Source: Erythrophleum ivorense
Lineage: Eukaryota; Streptophyta; Magnoliopsida; Fabales; Fabaceae
Assembly (NCBI GenBank): GCA_026724425.1
Contig: JAIUCV010001214.1
Location: 82,718 to 146,717, forward strand
Direction: 5' to 3'
Length of the DNA: 64,000 nucleotides
Part shown: positions 12,046 to 23,970 of the stretch, one piece after another
Numbering within the stretch: position 1 is the first letter of the stretch
Layout: every line of letters starts with the position of its first letter
The notes under the pieces: generated by a model
What the model was told of the DNA's origin: nothing
Databases searched by the model: none
What the model saw: the letters and a program-made list of their open reading frames with translations, nothing else
Translations under genes and position numbers: made by a program

Positions 12046-13295
12046 ACAACCCCTAATGCAATAGAATCTCCAAAGTTTCATCCCTACTCTCCAAATCTCT
12101 TTCGTGGGGCCAATGCTTAAAGTTCATACAAGAGCAAGTCGCTTATCCATTGTTAGCCAATTACAACCAAAATGTTCAATTCCATGATAATTAAATTACA
12201 TATACAGTCCCTATACTTGGCAATTCATGATGTAATGCAACAATGATACAAAACTAGCAATCTAATTACAATACAATTTGACAAGGATTCCAAATCATTT
12301 AATAAGCTCCATTAATTTTTTCCTTGCCACTAAGAGGTCCAATCCTTAAAAATGTTAGCCCATGACGGGGTGAGATATACAATCACAGTAACAAAAGGCA
12401 ATTTCCATATATATGTACAAGTTAATCAATCCAGTGCAAATTCATGCCATCAATACCAGAATCATCAATTCAATTTGCAAATGAATTAGTTGAATTACCA
12501 ATGACTACTGTCCCATACCAGCAATCATACACAACATGTTAATGGCCAATAACACCGGGAGAGATCCCTCCACGGCATCTACTCCATAATGAGCACAACC
12601 AAGGCTCAGTGCATCTAGGGTCTGATCACAACCCAGTGCTCTATCAAAGCACATACACAGGTGACAATCGTACCACAGCTCCACCATGGACTCACAAGGT
12701 CCAATCATAATAATGATTCAAGTAGTCAACTAATCATTTAGCATTTCAAAATCAAGCATGTGTAACAAATATCATATTAACATGAGCATATACATGGAAT
12801 TAGGAAAATAACCCCAGTTACCTCAATGAGGCCAATTACTCTTCCTCTAGCTACCATAACAATCCAAATGCACATCAAGCCTATAACAAGCATAATTATC
12901 ATCATTTCTAGCAACAAATCAGATACCCAAAGAGTTGAACTGCTAATGACTGCCTAGAGGTTACTCACCTAATTACCAATGGATTTTAATTTCGAGTTCT
13001 AACTTTCCCACACCAGAAACTATCATAGTTCACTCCAATTTCTGGGTAATTTCACATGAAACTAAAGCCCATATCATAGGTCAACTATAGGGTTCTCAAA
13101 CTAACAGAAAATGCATTAAAATGGGAAGAAGATACTCACTTAACAACACCCATAGCCTCAACCTCCTAAAATCCACCATGGAAGCACCAAACAACAAGTT
13201 TTAGTTTTGGGTGTAGGTGAAAATACTCTAAATAAAAAACTAATCAAACCAAAATGAAGAGAAAGAAGAGAGGATTAAGTTATATGAAGGTTAAA

Positions 13296-16200
13296 TGTAA
13301 TACCTTAGTTTATAACACTTTTCCTACTACGATTACCTTATATAAAACTTAGATGAGTCAACGAAAAGCTTGAACTGATAAAAATTTTTCCTTTCAAAAA
13401 CTTCCTTATACAATTTCACTATTCATTTGGTCATTTCCAAATTCTTATTTAATTTTGAAAATACATAATTAATTATAGAAACATTGTATAAGGTCAGTTC
13501 AGGGCTCTACTTCAAGCTCTCTAAGCCCTTTACAAAGAAAAAAATACTTACTTAGCAGAGCACATATAAATTCATATAAACTTACCCCTATAACAAACTG
13601 GGCAGTTTTACTCCTCATTGGTCATATTATTATTATTATTTTGCCTTTATATAAGCACAGGCATTCTTGCATCTTATGCACGATAGTCATACTCTTTTTA
13701 CTTCAGGATTGGGTATATACATGGCTTTCCATTTCATACCTGAGTACCTTACAGTGTCATAATATAACTCATACACGCAGTACTCTAAAATATTTAATTA
13801 CATAACAAAATGTGGTACATAAAAGTAAGGTCCTCGATTTATGTCTCCACATTCTTTGCTCTTTCTTTGCTTGAACTCGGACCTAGCATGGGTTATATTT
13901 GGGATGAGATTATGAAATCGCAGTAGTAGTAAACCAATCTCATTTACAAGCAAGCATGTAAGTACATAACATAATGCCAGTCAAGATGCCACATATCGCA
14001 TAGCAATACAAGGAATTTCATACAAGGCCAAGCACAATCTAAGCATACATGTCTCATCTTATAGCATAATGACAACTTGATATAGCACAACACTCATCAT
14101 TATACAAATATACAAGCTTAAGGAAAGAGAGAGGAAAACTACTACCTTAGCAAACTTTGCTCCTTAATCCTTGGGACTCGGTTTACTTGCTTTTGGAGTT
14201 CCCAAAACAATATCAAACCCTATAATCATAATGATAATTCATTACAATCAATATATAAACCTTAACTTCTAAAATAGGATGACCCCTTTTAAAACTTAAT
14301 GGGATCATTGGAATTGGAAAAATTCAACTCCTTCCATTCCCATTCACTATGGCCGAATAGTATGCATTTCTTGGCCAAAATTTAGGAATTTTATCCCATG
14401 AGCTTTGGGGGCTTTCCCATAGGTATTCCTAGCTAAAAACACCCTTTTGAATCCATTAGAATGGATAAAATCATCAAATTCCAGCCCCAACATTACGTTT
14501 TGGTCATCACATAACCTAACTTCGTTTTAGGCTCAAAGTGCGTTTCTTTGGTTCTAAAAATTTCATAAACTTTTTCTTTATATTTTAGGCCTTGAAATTT
14601 GGTATACATGACTTTAAGACATCAAGAAAACACCATAAAAGTTTGGGAAAATTCGGACAGTATCTCCCCATGCTTTCTATTTTCCCAAAAATTACAATCT
14701 TTGTGTTTTTCAAAGTTTCAGCACATAACAACAATAACTAAGCTCATATGGCCTTCATGTTCAACATATAAAGTTCATTTCAAGGCCTTCATATTCAACA
14801 TATAAACTCCATTCCTAATGATTCATATGCTGTCAAAAAATAACTCATAGCTAGGGTTTAACAAAACTAGCTTAAAGCATGTGATTTACAAGTATAAGAT
14901 GGAGAAAACTTACTCTTTAAGCTTAAGCCTTGCTTCCTTTGCTTTTCTCACACTAAAATCCCTTCTCTTCCCACTTAGAGAAACATTTCACCTTGAAGAA
15001 AAGATGAATATGCCACTGCCCTTTGGAGGAAATGGTTGGAGGATGGAGAAGATGGAGAAATTTGGTGAAGAATGGTGGTAGTTTTGCTTGGTTTCACTTC
15101 ATCTTCCACTTTTTCTCCCTCTCTCTCTCTCTTCACGTTTTTCTTTCTTTCTTCCTTGTGTGTGACATGAAAATGGTGGAAGGGAGGTGAAGAAGATGAA
15201 TCTAATGAAGTTAAATGGTCATACTAAATTTAGACCCTTGGATCAACCTTTTCAAGATCAAATCTTAACCTTCCATTCTTTTTTTTCTTTTGATTTTCTA
15301 ATTTCATAACTAAATATCTTCTTCCAAAAATTCTTGGCAACACAATTGGAAGCCTTGCCTTAGCCCTTAAGTTATGGAGAGTAACTATGGTTAATTTCTT
15401 AACTCAACCATGGTCAACTTTTAACTTAACCATAGTTAGTTTCTAACTTAACCATGGTTAATTCTTTAAAATAACTAAAATCTTTTTCTTCTTTTCCTTT
15501 CATTCTATATTTATATTTAGGTTTCATCTTCTCTAAAACCCTAATCATATCTTCTCTTCTCTTATCGGGCCTTTAGAATCAACTATTGGGCCTTACAGCA
15601 GTCTAAAAATCAGTGTCTGAACCCAATTAAAGTTTTACGGTACAATACCTACCTTTAGACTTTCTAAAATTTATGAACATTATTTCCTCTACTTTCTGGC
15701 CATAATAAGCTTCAAACATGGGTCAGGGGCCCTTAACCTCAATTCTCATAAATTTCGTTGTCAATCAGACACCCAGGTCTATAGGTGTAATTTTCACCGT
15801 TCTGTATTATGCTTATGCTATAAACTTTTCATTTACTGCAATTCTGTCCCTGAAACTCCTTTAAGGTTTCTTAGCCCTTTAGCTATTTTTATTTCTATAG
15901 TTCTTACAACTTCTTTTTTTCTATTTTGCTCATAACTACTGATTGGGATAACCAGATCCCAGACTGGATCCCGCCCGGCCATCCGGACAACTTGGCATCA
16001 TTGGACTCGTCTCATCAAACTGAGTTTAATCGTGGATCACGGATTTCTGAGATTCTTGCTTGATTTTTTGATATTCATGCTTAAAGCCACAAATGGAGGG
16101 TGAAACTAGGGTTCCCTGAACTTTAGGGCAATTTATACATTTTGCTCGATATATAACTTTTCTTTGCATTTTAGTCCCTGGCTCTTTCATACTTAACTTC

Positions 16201-16454
16201 GGAGGCTCTTCGGGACCTGTTTCTGATTCCTTTTTTTTCATCTATTTTAGCCCTAATTTTAGGGCACCTCTGGCCTTGACTCATCATTATTTGCAGCCTA
16301 GAATATTATTCTAATTTTATTAGACCTTAATTTGCTCTATTTGGGAGACTTCCTTTCATATCCGATGAATTTCGTACGTTGACAGAGAAACCATATGTTA
16401 CGTTTCTCGCGTTTCCTTACGTTTTCTTGAATTTTCAGAAAACTGGATGTTACA
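13296..16454 (-). mobile_element. C: LTR of a B-related family nested in A1
   Basis: The insert interrupts A1 between homologues of A2 positions about 50055 and 50056. It begins TGTAATACC and ends GATGTTACA on the plus strand, so in minus orientation it begins TGTAACATCC as B LTRs do. About 3.16 kb without coding potential, consistent with a solo LTR. The duplicated target is imperfect (gttaa on the left against gttac on the right), and the left edge may be off by one base. Its 5' end (minus strand) matches B7 at 63931-64000 better than the B copies, so it is a separate subfamily. Confidence 0.75.
15384..15471. repeat. Four 22-bp units with palindromic core in C
   Basis: Units at about 15384, 15406, 15428 and 15450 follow the pattern aaccatggttaatttctaactt. 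Their core TTAACCATGGTTAA is a palindrome when intact; two units differ by transitions. Tandem array inside the C LTR. Confidence 0.75.
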
Positions 16455-17195
16455 GTTACCTTAGCTAAATCTTGCTCTAAGTGGGAGAAATGGAGCTAAA
16501 ATAGTGATGGAAACCCTAGCCTCTCCTCAAGGTGTGAAAATAGGTTTTCCCTTCTGTAGAACCAAGTGTTTTGCTCTTCCAAATGGGTGTGGCTGCTGAA
16601 CCTTTAGGGTTTTTAATGAGAAATGGGCTGTCCCATCAACCCAAGGTCCAATTAGGCTCATTTCTAGTGGTTGGGCTATGGTTTAATGAATGGGCTACAG
16701 AAAATTTAGAGCTAAAAGTGGAATGTGCTGACCCAATTCCTTATGGGTTTAGATTTTTACGCTTGTTGGGCCTTATTTCATAAATTAGGCTATAGTAATT
16801 TGATAGGGTCAGGCCAAGTTCCAATAGTCAATCTAATTTGGGTCTGCATAATGTGTATTGGGCCAACTCATATAAATTGGGTCTTGGGTCCCTATTTTAC
16901 TAAATCAGATTGGGCCATTGCTAGGTAATCTCTCTTGGCCCAAGTCTCATGATAAGGAGTTGGGCTTGCACCTAAAATCATTAGGTCTCCATAAATCCTT
17001 ATTCATGGCTTACTAAAATTAATTTTGGACCCAAATTAAGCTTTAACCCAATTGAAATCTTAAACCTATATTAATAACTTTATTTCTCTGTAAATTTCTG
17101 TTCATATAGCTTACTTAATTATTCCATAATAATTATTCTTAATTAATCCAAATACATTATTAACACCTTAATTAATTTTAGGGTGTTACATGGTG

Positions 17196-20100
17196 CCTCA
17201 CATTCTCCCTCATTTAGCATCAGATTTCTCAACCCCAAACCAGAAGCAAAGCCCTAGGAGAGTGGTGCACCAAGGGAAGAGAAGAAGGAGGAGAAATTCA
17301 AGCTTTTAGGTATAGAAATTTGCTTGTTCTTCATGCTTTCTTCTAGTCAATCTCTTCTCCTCTTTTTCCTTCTTCTTCTCCATGATTTTTCTGAAGTTTT
17401 GAGGGATGTTTTGAAGGAAGAACATAGGGGAAATTTTGAAAATCAAATAAGGAGGCCAAGGAAAGCAAAGAACAAACAAGGAACTTCAAGGAAAACAAGG
17501 TATCATGCAATCCTTTCACTTGGTCTTCCTCCTCCCTTCCCTTGTGCATATTTTGACCTATATATGGTCTGCCCTAGGGAGTTAAATTTTCAACCAAACC
17601 AAGGTGAATCTTAGGTATTTGATAGAGAAGAACAAGAACATGCAAAGAAAACAATAAACTAGCCATTAGAAATCAAGATGCAAATTCTACGGTTTTTTGT
17701 GCACCTTCCAAATTTTGATTTATGTGATGATTCATAGGTTTAATTAAGAGTTTAAATGAGTTCTTAAGACACCTAAGATGCTCCCCACAAGCTTCTTCCT
17801 TCAAGAAAACAAAAAAAACTCCAAGGAACCCTAACCTAGGCATAGTCTTGGGCAAACTATGTTCTCGTAGCTAGGGGGAGTTTAAAATTTTTCTAAGGCC
17901 ATTATTGAGTCATATTTGATGAATGAAAATGAGGGGAGGCCTTGGAAAAAATTTAGAACTCTTAGAAATTGATTTGGCGCCTTAGGTTCCATATTATGAC
18001 CTAAAGAAGTAACATGATATTAGGCCCTTTGTTTTAATGGTGTGATGACTCCAAAAGGCTTAAAAGGAGTCAAGAATCATATTTGAAAGGAAAAAATGAG
18101 GCCTAGAAATTAATTAAGGGGTGTTGCTTCATTAGGTGCATTTATAGACCATAATGAGGGTTATTGAGCAATCTAGTGTTTAACCAAGTTGTGTGGCCTT
18201 AGAATATGTTTCATGAACCTAATTGGCTCCCGTAAATTGTATCTAGGCCAAGAGAAACCATCTCCACCAATTTGTGGGTGTGTGGCCGAAAGAGGAGGCT
18301 TGAATCGAAAAGGAAAAGTGTGTAATTGTGTGCAAGGTAGCTCTCTCCACCTTCTCTCATACATGAATGTGTGTTTAGCTTGTCTTAGAATGTGTGTATG
18401 TGTATTTTCAAGCCATGAAAAGTATGCTAGCATGATTTTATATGCTATGATTTCATGATGTCATGTTATGTTTTCAAATGAATGTATGATGTTTGTTGAG
18501 TTTGCTTGAGTATGGAGAGGCCAAGAACTCTTCACCATAGTGAAGATGAGCCAAGAACCCTTGAGATTGGTTGAGACATAGCAAAGAGTCACCCAAAAGT
18601 AAAGTGGGCTCCCAAGAGTATGGTTGAGTCCAAAGCTCTTAAAGAATGGGTGAGGCAAGTCTAAAATCCATTAGGAGAAGTGTGAGGCCAATCCAAACAC
18701 TTGGTGAGCTCTTGAATATTTTGTATGACTTGTTTACATGCCAAGCTTGCTTCTTAAATGTTCATGACTTCCATGATAACCATGCATGCATTTTTAAGGC
18801 TTGCTTTGCATATGTTATGTAATTGAATGGAAGATGAGCTATTGGGATTCTTTGAATCTCATTCCCTCCTCTCCAATGATCTAATATGCTAGGTGGACCA
18901 AGTGGATGAAATGATGGGAGCCAACAACATTGAAGAAAAGAGATTGACATTAATATGTCTAGCTTTTGCTTTTTAGAACCATAATGATGTTTCATGATGT
19001 ATATTATTGTTGTAAATGGTCTATGACCCTTGAGACTTATGTAATTATGATGTTATGTGATGTAGAAATAAGAAAATGTGTTATGTGAATAATGGAGTGT
19101 GAATTGAGTATGTATGGCAAAGATAACTTCATGAATGGCCTGATGGAAATGTGCATAAGTATGGGTTAAATGGCCAAAATGAAATGCATGAGGTTTAGGA
19201 CCATTTGGGCAGCTTACACAAGTCTTAAATATACTTTTAGAATTTCCCAAAAGGTGCCAAGACCAAAGGAAATCCATTTGGCAACTTTGTTACCCTATAT
19301 GGAGCCAAAATTTACCAAAATGGAACCCTATGTCACTTTTTGTCCAAATGAGTTAGTCTTGATCTGAGATTTGGCATGCAATTAGGTCTCATTAAAAGCT
19401 TGTTGGGAAGATAAATATTATAATTTTCAGAGATCTACAGAATATTTGAGAATTTTTCAAAGTTGGCAATTTTTCTGGTTTTGGTCTACTGCACTATTCA
19501 TTTGGTCCAAAATTGAATTCTGTCACACGAGGCTCAAATGATGTCCAATTGCCATGAAATTTTATATAGAGAAACTAGACATTCATAGTGACTCGTGCCA
19601 TTAGAAGTACCTCATTTGGATGTCTAAAGAGGGAGATATAAATTTTTGAACATCCTATCCAGTATTAGAAATTTTGTCCGACTTGAGTTACTGTTCTATT
19701 AAATCCTGAGGTCTGGGCTTGATGAATTGGTCTAGAGATATTTTTCCTCTCTATCTAACATCCACAGCCTTCCAAATTGGTATCATTTGTATGGATTAGA
19801 TTTTTTTGAAATTAATTGGACATTTTCAAAGTTTTCTATAGAATTCTGTGATAGTTCTAGAATGCAGTCTGACCTCTAGACCATTTTGGATGTCAAGTCT
19901 TTTGTGATGGAGGTTATGATCTAGGCATATTTTTAGTGTGAAGTAGACATCTATAGATTTCTAGAATAACCAAAATTTCATGATTTTAATTTTTTTATAA
20001 TTAGTTATGATTTTCTAAAATTTTGTCAGAAAAGAGGCCAAATCTGTCCAAAATTACACTTGGGTATTTTGAGCTTTATTTCGATTTCCATGAATTGTGG

Positions 20101-20318
20101 GCATGATTTTATGATGCAAATGAGTTGTATTGATGTATTTAAATATGAGAATATATAGCATGAACTCACATGGTCCACGTGACACTAAATGGAAATTATT
20201 GATACAACACAATGTGAAAATAATCATTATTTCCTTGCCTTTTTCATGGGAAACTTACATGATTCATTATATTAAGTCATTTAAAGGCATAAGATGAGTT
20301 ATAATTTATAGTGTTACA
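17196..20318 (+). repeat. B3 LTR, 3' part after A1
   Basis: Continuation of B3 downstream of the A1 insertion. Includes the region of degenerate 26-33 bp repeats (about 18500-18700) typical of B LTRs and ends at GTGTTACA. No supportable gene; short frames such as 18189-18458 recur as broken copies in other B LTRs (27375-27602). Confidence 0.85.
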
Positions 20319-20323
20319 CATCT

Positions 20324-22556
20324 CCCATTCAATCATACATAAAAGATGCAAAACAAGTCTCACAAATGTATGCATGGGCATATGGACGAGTGCAATCATT
20401 CAAAAAGCATTCTTAACATTTGAAAAAGTCATACATAACATACAAAGGCTTGCCAAGCAAGTGGATTGCTCTTACCCATTTATTTGTGGATTTTGGACTT
20501 GCCTTACCCATTCTTTAAGAGGTTCTTGGACTCAACCATACTCTTGAGAGTCAACCTCACTTTTGGGAGACTTTTTACTTTGTCTCAACCAAACTTAAGG
20601 GTTCTTAGCTCATCCTCACCATGGCTAAGGGTTCTTGGCCTCACCACACTCAAGCAAACCAAAACAAACATCATGAACATCATTTAGAAATATAATACAT
20701 CATCATGGTACCATGGAGTAAGAGCTCATACTAGAACATTTTTCATGGCTTGAAATACACATACACACATTCAAAGACAAGTAAAGCAAGCAATCATGCA
20801 TGAGAGAAGGTGGAATGAGCTACCTTGGAAGAAAGCACACACTTTTCTTCTTGAATCAAGGCTCCCTTTCTCGACCTCACACATACAATGGTTTAGGAAT
20901 GATTTCTCTTAGCCTAAACACAATTTATGGAAGCTAATTAGGTTCATGGAATTAATTCTAAGACCACACAACTTGCTTAAACTCTAGCTTGACCCATTGG
21001 CCCCTTTATGTTTCCAAGAATGCACCTAATAAAGCAACACCCATTAAATAAATTCTAAGCTTCATTCTTTCCTTTCAAATATGATTCTTGACTCCTTTTA
21101 AGCCTCTCGGAGTCATCACACAATTAAAATAAAGAGCATAACTACATGTTGCTTCTTTAGCTCATATTATGGAACATAAGGCACCAACTCACTTTCTATG
21201 GTTTCTAAATTTTTCCTAAGGCCTCTTCTCATCTTCATTCATCATATATGACTCAAAAATGGGTTTAGAAAAATTTAAAATTATCCCTAGCTATATAAAC
21301 CCTTTTAGGCCGAGGTTATGGAAGACCTTGGCTTCCATGGAGTTTGCTTTGTTTTCTTCATGGAGGAAGCACATGGAGAGACTTTTAGAGATCTTAAGAG
21401 CTCATTTAAACTCTCATTTATACATAGGAATCAAGGCATCAAATCAGATTTTGCAAGGAACATATGAAACCCTAGATTTTGCATCTTGAATTTCCATGGT
21501 TATTTGTTAATTCTCTTTGCATATTCTTAATCTCCATGCCCTTTTTCCTAAGAATCACCCTTGGTTCTGCCTAAAAACCAAGTCCTCCTAGGGTTTCTTA
21601 AGTGGGCCGACATGGTGGAGGAAGGGGAGGAAGGGATAGCAAGCATGAAAGAAGAAATTACCTTGTTTTCTTACTTTTTCTCACTTGAATCTTGTCTTCT
21701 TTAAGCTCTTCTCTTCAAATCCTAATTTTTTCCTTAATTTCTCCCTTAAAAAAGATTTATAAACTTCATTATAATCATTGGAAGAAAGCTCAAGAGGAGA
21801 GGAATAAGTTTGGAAAAAGAAAGAGTATGAAAATCCATGAAATTCCTTACCATTTCCTTACTTGTTCTCCTCCACGGTGCACCTAAGAGAGTTGGTGTTT
21901 TCTTTGGTTTTTGGGTAGAATGGGTCATGCAAATGAAGGGGAGAAGAAATAAGAAACTTAAAGTATGTTCACGAAGCTTCCACTTTCTAAAAATTTTCAA
22001 TTTTGCCCTTCATTTTTAACATTTTTGTTTCTAACTCATTTTAGCTCCTTTTTTAGAACCATCTTTTCCATTATGAAATTCAGGTTTCCAATTTAGTAAA
22101 ATGCCTTTGGAATCACTCAAATCAGAGCTATAACCTTCTCAAACAAATCAGTCAAAGTTCAGGTCAACTAATGTTAGAAAACATCCACCGGAAGGGTTTT
22201 AACTGTCCCGGGGCTTTCCATAATTTTCAGGCCTCTAAGAACCTCGAAGAACTCAAAACTTTCATTTAAAAAACCCTCTTATGTGAATTCCAAAAATTGC
22301 TCAAAATTATGAAGATATCATGTTTCATAAATTTTTCGTAAGAAATTGTTTCTTCATTCTAACTCCATTTTTCTCTCTATCTGAGCCTGGGATTCTCATT
22401 TTTAGGAGTCTAAAATGCTTTCTTAATTTTTTGGGACCTTAACTATATCATTTCAAGCGACTTCCTTTTGTATCTGGTGAGTTTTGTTCATTTATGAAGA
22501 AATCGTACATTACGTTTCTCCCGTTTTCTCTCATTTTTAGAGAATCAGATGTTACA
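20324..22556 (-). repeat. B2 LTR, 5' part in element sense
   Basis: Resumes B2 in register after B3. The sequence at 22150-22556 is the reverse complement of the B LTR 5' region (compare 10707-11050 and 35669-36060), with the same upstream block of short words. No coding sequence. Confidence 0.85.
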
Positions 22557-23400
22557 AATGTTGTCTTCTCTTGGTCCTCTAGGGCTATGCATATCTGGAA
22601 ATAACCTAAAAATTCATCAAGAAAATAGTAGTGAGACTTCCCAACTAAACGTTCAAGCATCTGATCAATAAAAGAGATGGGGTAATAATCCTTTCTAGTG
22701 ACTAAATTAAGCCTCTTATAATTAATGCAAACCCTCCAAATATTTTGTATAAGGGTGGGCACTAATTAATTATTTTCATTTCGGACCACTATGATCCCTG
22801 ATTTTTTTTGGAACCACCTGCACAAGTCTAATCCATTGACTATCAGAAATAGGATATATAATACTAGTAGATAAAAGCTTAGAAACTTCCTTTTTAACTA
22901 CATCCAGAATAAGTGGGTTCAATCTCCTTTGAGGTTGTCTCACTAGTTTTGCCCCATCCTCTAACAGAATTCTATGCATGCATGTATCAGGGCTAATGCC
23001 AGGTATGTCAGTCAAGGTCCACCCTATTGCTTGTTTTCTCCTCCTCAAGACCTCTAGAAGCTTCTCTTTCTCCTCTAGAGTAATGTCACTAGCTACAATC
23101 ACAAAAAGCTTCTCATCCTTCTCCAAATAGGTATACTTGAGATTATCTAAGGTAGGAACTTGCTCAACTAAAGGTATTAGTGGTTTGATTTCAATCTCTT
23201 CGATGCCAAATACCTATTTAGACAATTCACAGACAGAAGAAATAACTTTCCCATTCTTGGGAATATCAGAAGTATAAGAAGAATCAAAAGAATTAAAAGA
23301 ATCAGCAATCAAGTGAATATCAGCATCATGATTACCCAAACTATCCATATCAACATGCAAGGACTCATCAGAACCAAAAAGATCAACAAAACCAGTAAAA
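22557..23400 (-). pseudogene. E1 reverse transcriptase, N-terminal half
   Basis: Contains, in sense order, the pol leader with LEVLRRRKQAIGWTLTDIPG and ISPDTCMHRILLEDGAK, then WIRLVQVVPKK, WRVCINYKRLN, RKDYYPISFIDQMLERL, YFLDEFLGYFQI and EDQEKTT, typical of the Athila lineage finger and palm. The frame changes once near 22765-22775, so an indel separates two parts. Near the first catalytic Asp, the glycine of the usual LDGF is Glu. The segment stops at the B2 insertion and resumes at 9246. The stretch 23127-23400 is a poorly conserved linker with stops. Confidence 0.93.
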
Positions 23401-23970
23401 TCAATAGAGGTTCATGGCATTAAATATATTATATTGTATTACATTGCCAGAAAACTCCATTTGAAGAGTACCCTCATGCACATTTATAATTATCTTTACA
23501 GTTTTTAAGAAAGGTCTACCTATAATGAGTGGGGCATGTCCACAAGACCTATATCTATCATCCTCCATGTTAAGGACATAAAAATCAATTGGGAATATCA
23601 AATCCTTTACCTTAACTAGGACATCCTCTAACACTCCTGAAGGATAAACAATGCTCCTATTTGCCAGCTGCATAACCACTCCAGTAGGTTTCAGCTCTTT
23701 CATCTACAAAGACAAATATACTGATTTAGGCATAACATTTATAGTAGCACTAAGATCAATCAAAGCATCAGAAAACTCAAAATTTCCAATAGTGCATGGA
23801 ATTGTAAAAGTGCTCGGATCTTGACACTTAGTGGGCATTGTTGGCTGTATAAGTGCTGAAACATTCTTGCCAAAATTGACTTTCTCATTCGCTCTTAGCC
23901 ACATCTTGTTGGTACATATTTCCTTGAGAAACTTGGCGTACTTAGGGATGGTCTTGATTACTTCTAACAA
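23401..23970 (-). pseudogene. E1 aspartic protease domain
   Basis: The protease would cleave the Gag-Pol polyprotein during particle maturation. The active-site phrase ALIDLSATINVMP (Asp codon 23755-23757) corresponds to the family's D-L-G-A; the Gly is Ser (AGT at 23749-23751, one transition from GGT). The flap and second conserved element follow, with QLANRSIVYPSGVLEDVLVK and LIIGRPFLKT. A TAG stop at 23704-23706 splits the domain without changing frame. It is in the same frame as gag upstream, as in Athila elements with a fused gag-pro. Confidence 0.9.

Larger units (their letters stand above)
11271..17190 (+). mobile_element. A1: solo A-family LTR nested in B3
   Basis: Starts TGTGACGACCC and ends GGGTGTTACA. 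Flanking copies are TGGCG (11266-11270) and TGGTG (17191-17195), one CpG transition apart. Its own sequence (11271-13295 plus 16455-17190, about 2.76 kb) aligns with A2 and, reversed, with A3. A good landmark is the shared block around 12495-12705 (ggccaataacacc, ctccaccatggactcacaag). No interior domain, so a solo LTR. Interrupted by C. Confidence 0.9.
10707..20318 (+). mobile_element. B3: solo B-family LTR nested in B2
   Basis: Starts TGTAATGTCC and ends AGTGTTACA, flanked by an exact 5-bp target duplication CATCT (10702-10706 and 20319-20323). B3's own sequence is 10707-11270 plus 17196-20318, about 3.7 kb, with no interior. Opposite in orientation to its host B2. A TATATATAGG box lies at about 11253-11264. 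Interrupted just after that box by A1. Confidence 0.92.
9247..22556 (-). mobile_element. B2: solo B-family LTR inserted in E1 reverse transcriptase
   Basis: Starts TGTAACACCAT (9247) and ends GATGTTACA (22556) on the plus strand. These are the reverse complements of the B LTR ends seen in the LARD element. B2's own sequence is 9247-10706 plus 20324-22556, about 3.7 kb, with no interior domain, so it is a solo LTR left by LTR-LTR recombination. Flanking 5-bp copies are AACAT (9242-9246) and AATGT (22557-22561); both derive from AACGT by CpG decay. It is interrupted by B3. Confidence 0.9.

Noticed and set aside
11581..12047. GC-rich overlapping frames suggesting a gene
   Set aside because: The region is the GC-rich motif island of the A LTR; frames are not kept in A2 or A3.
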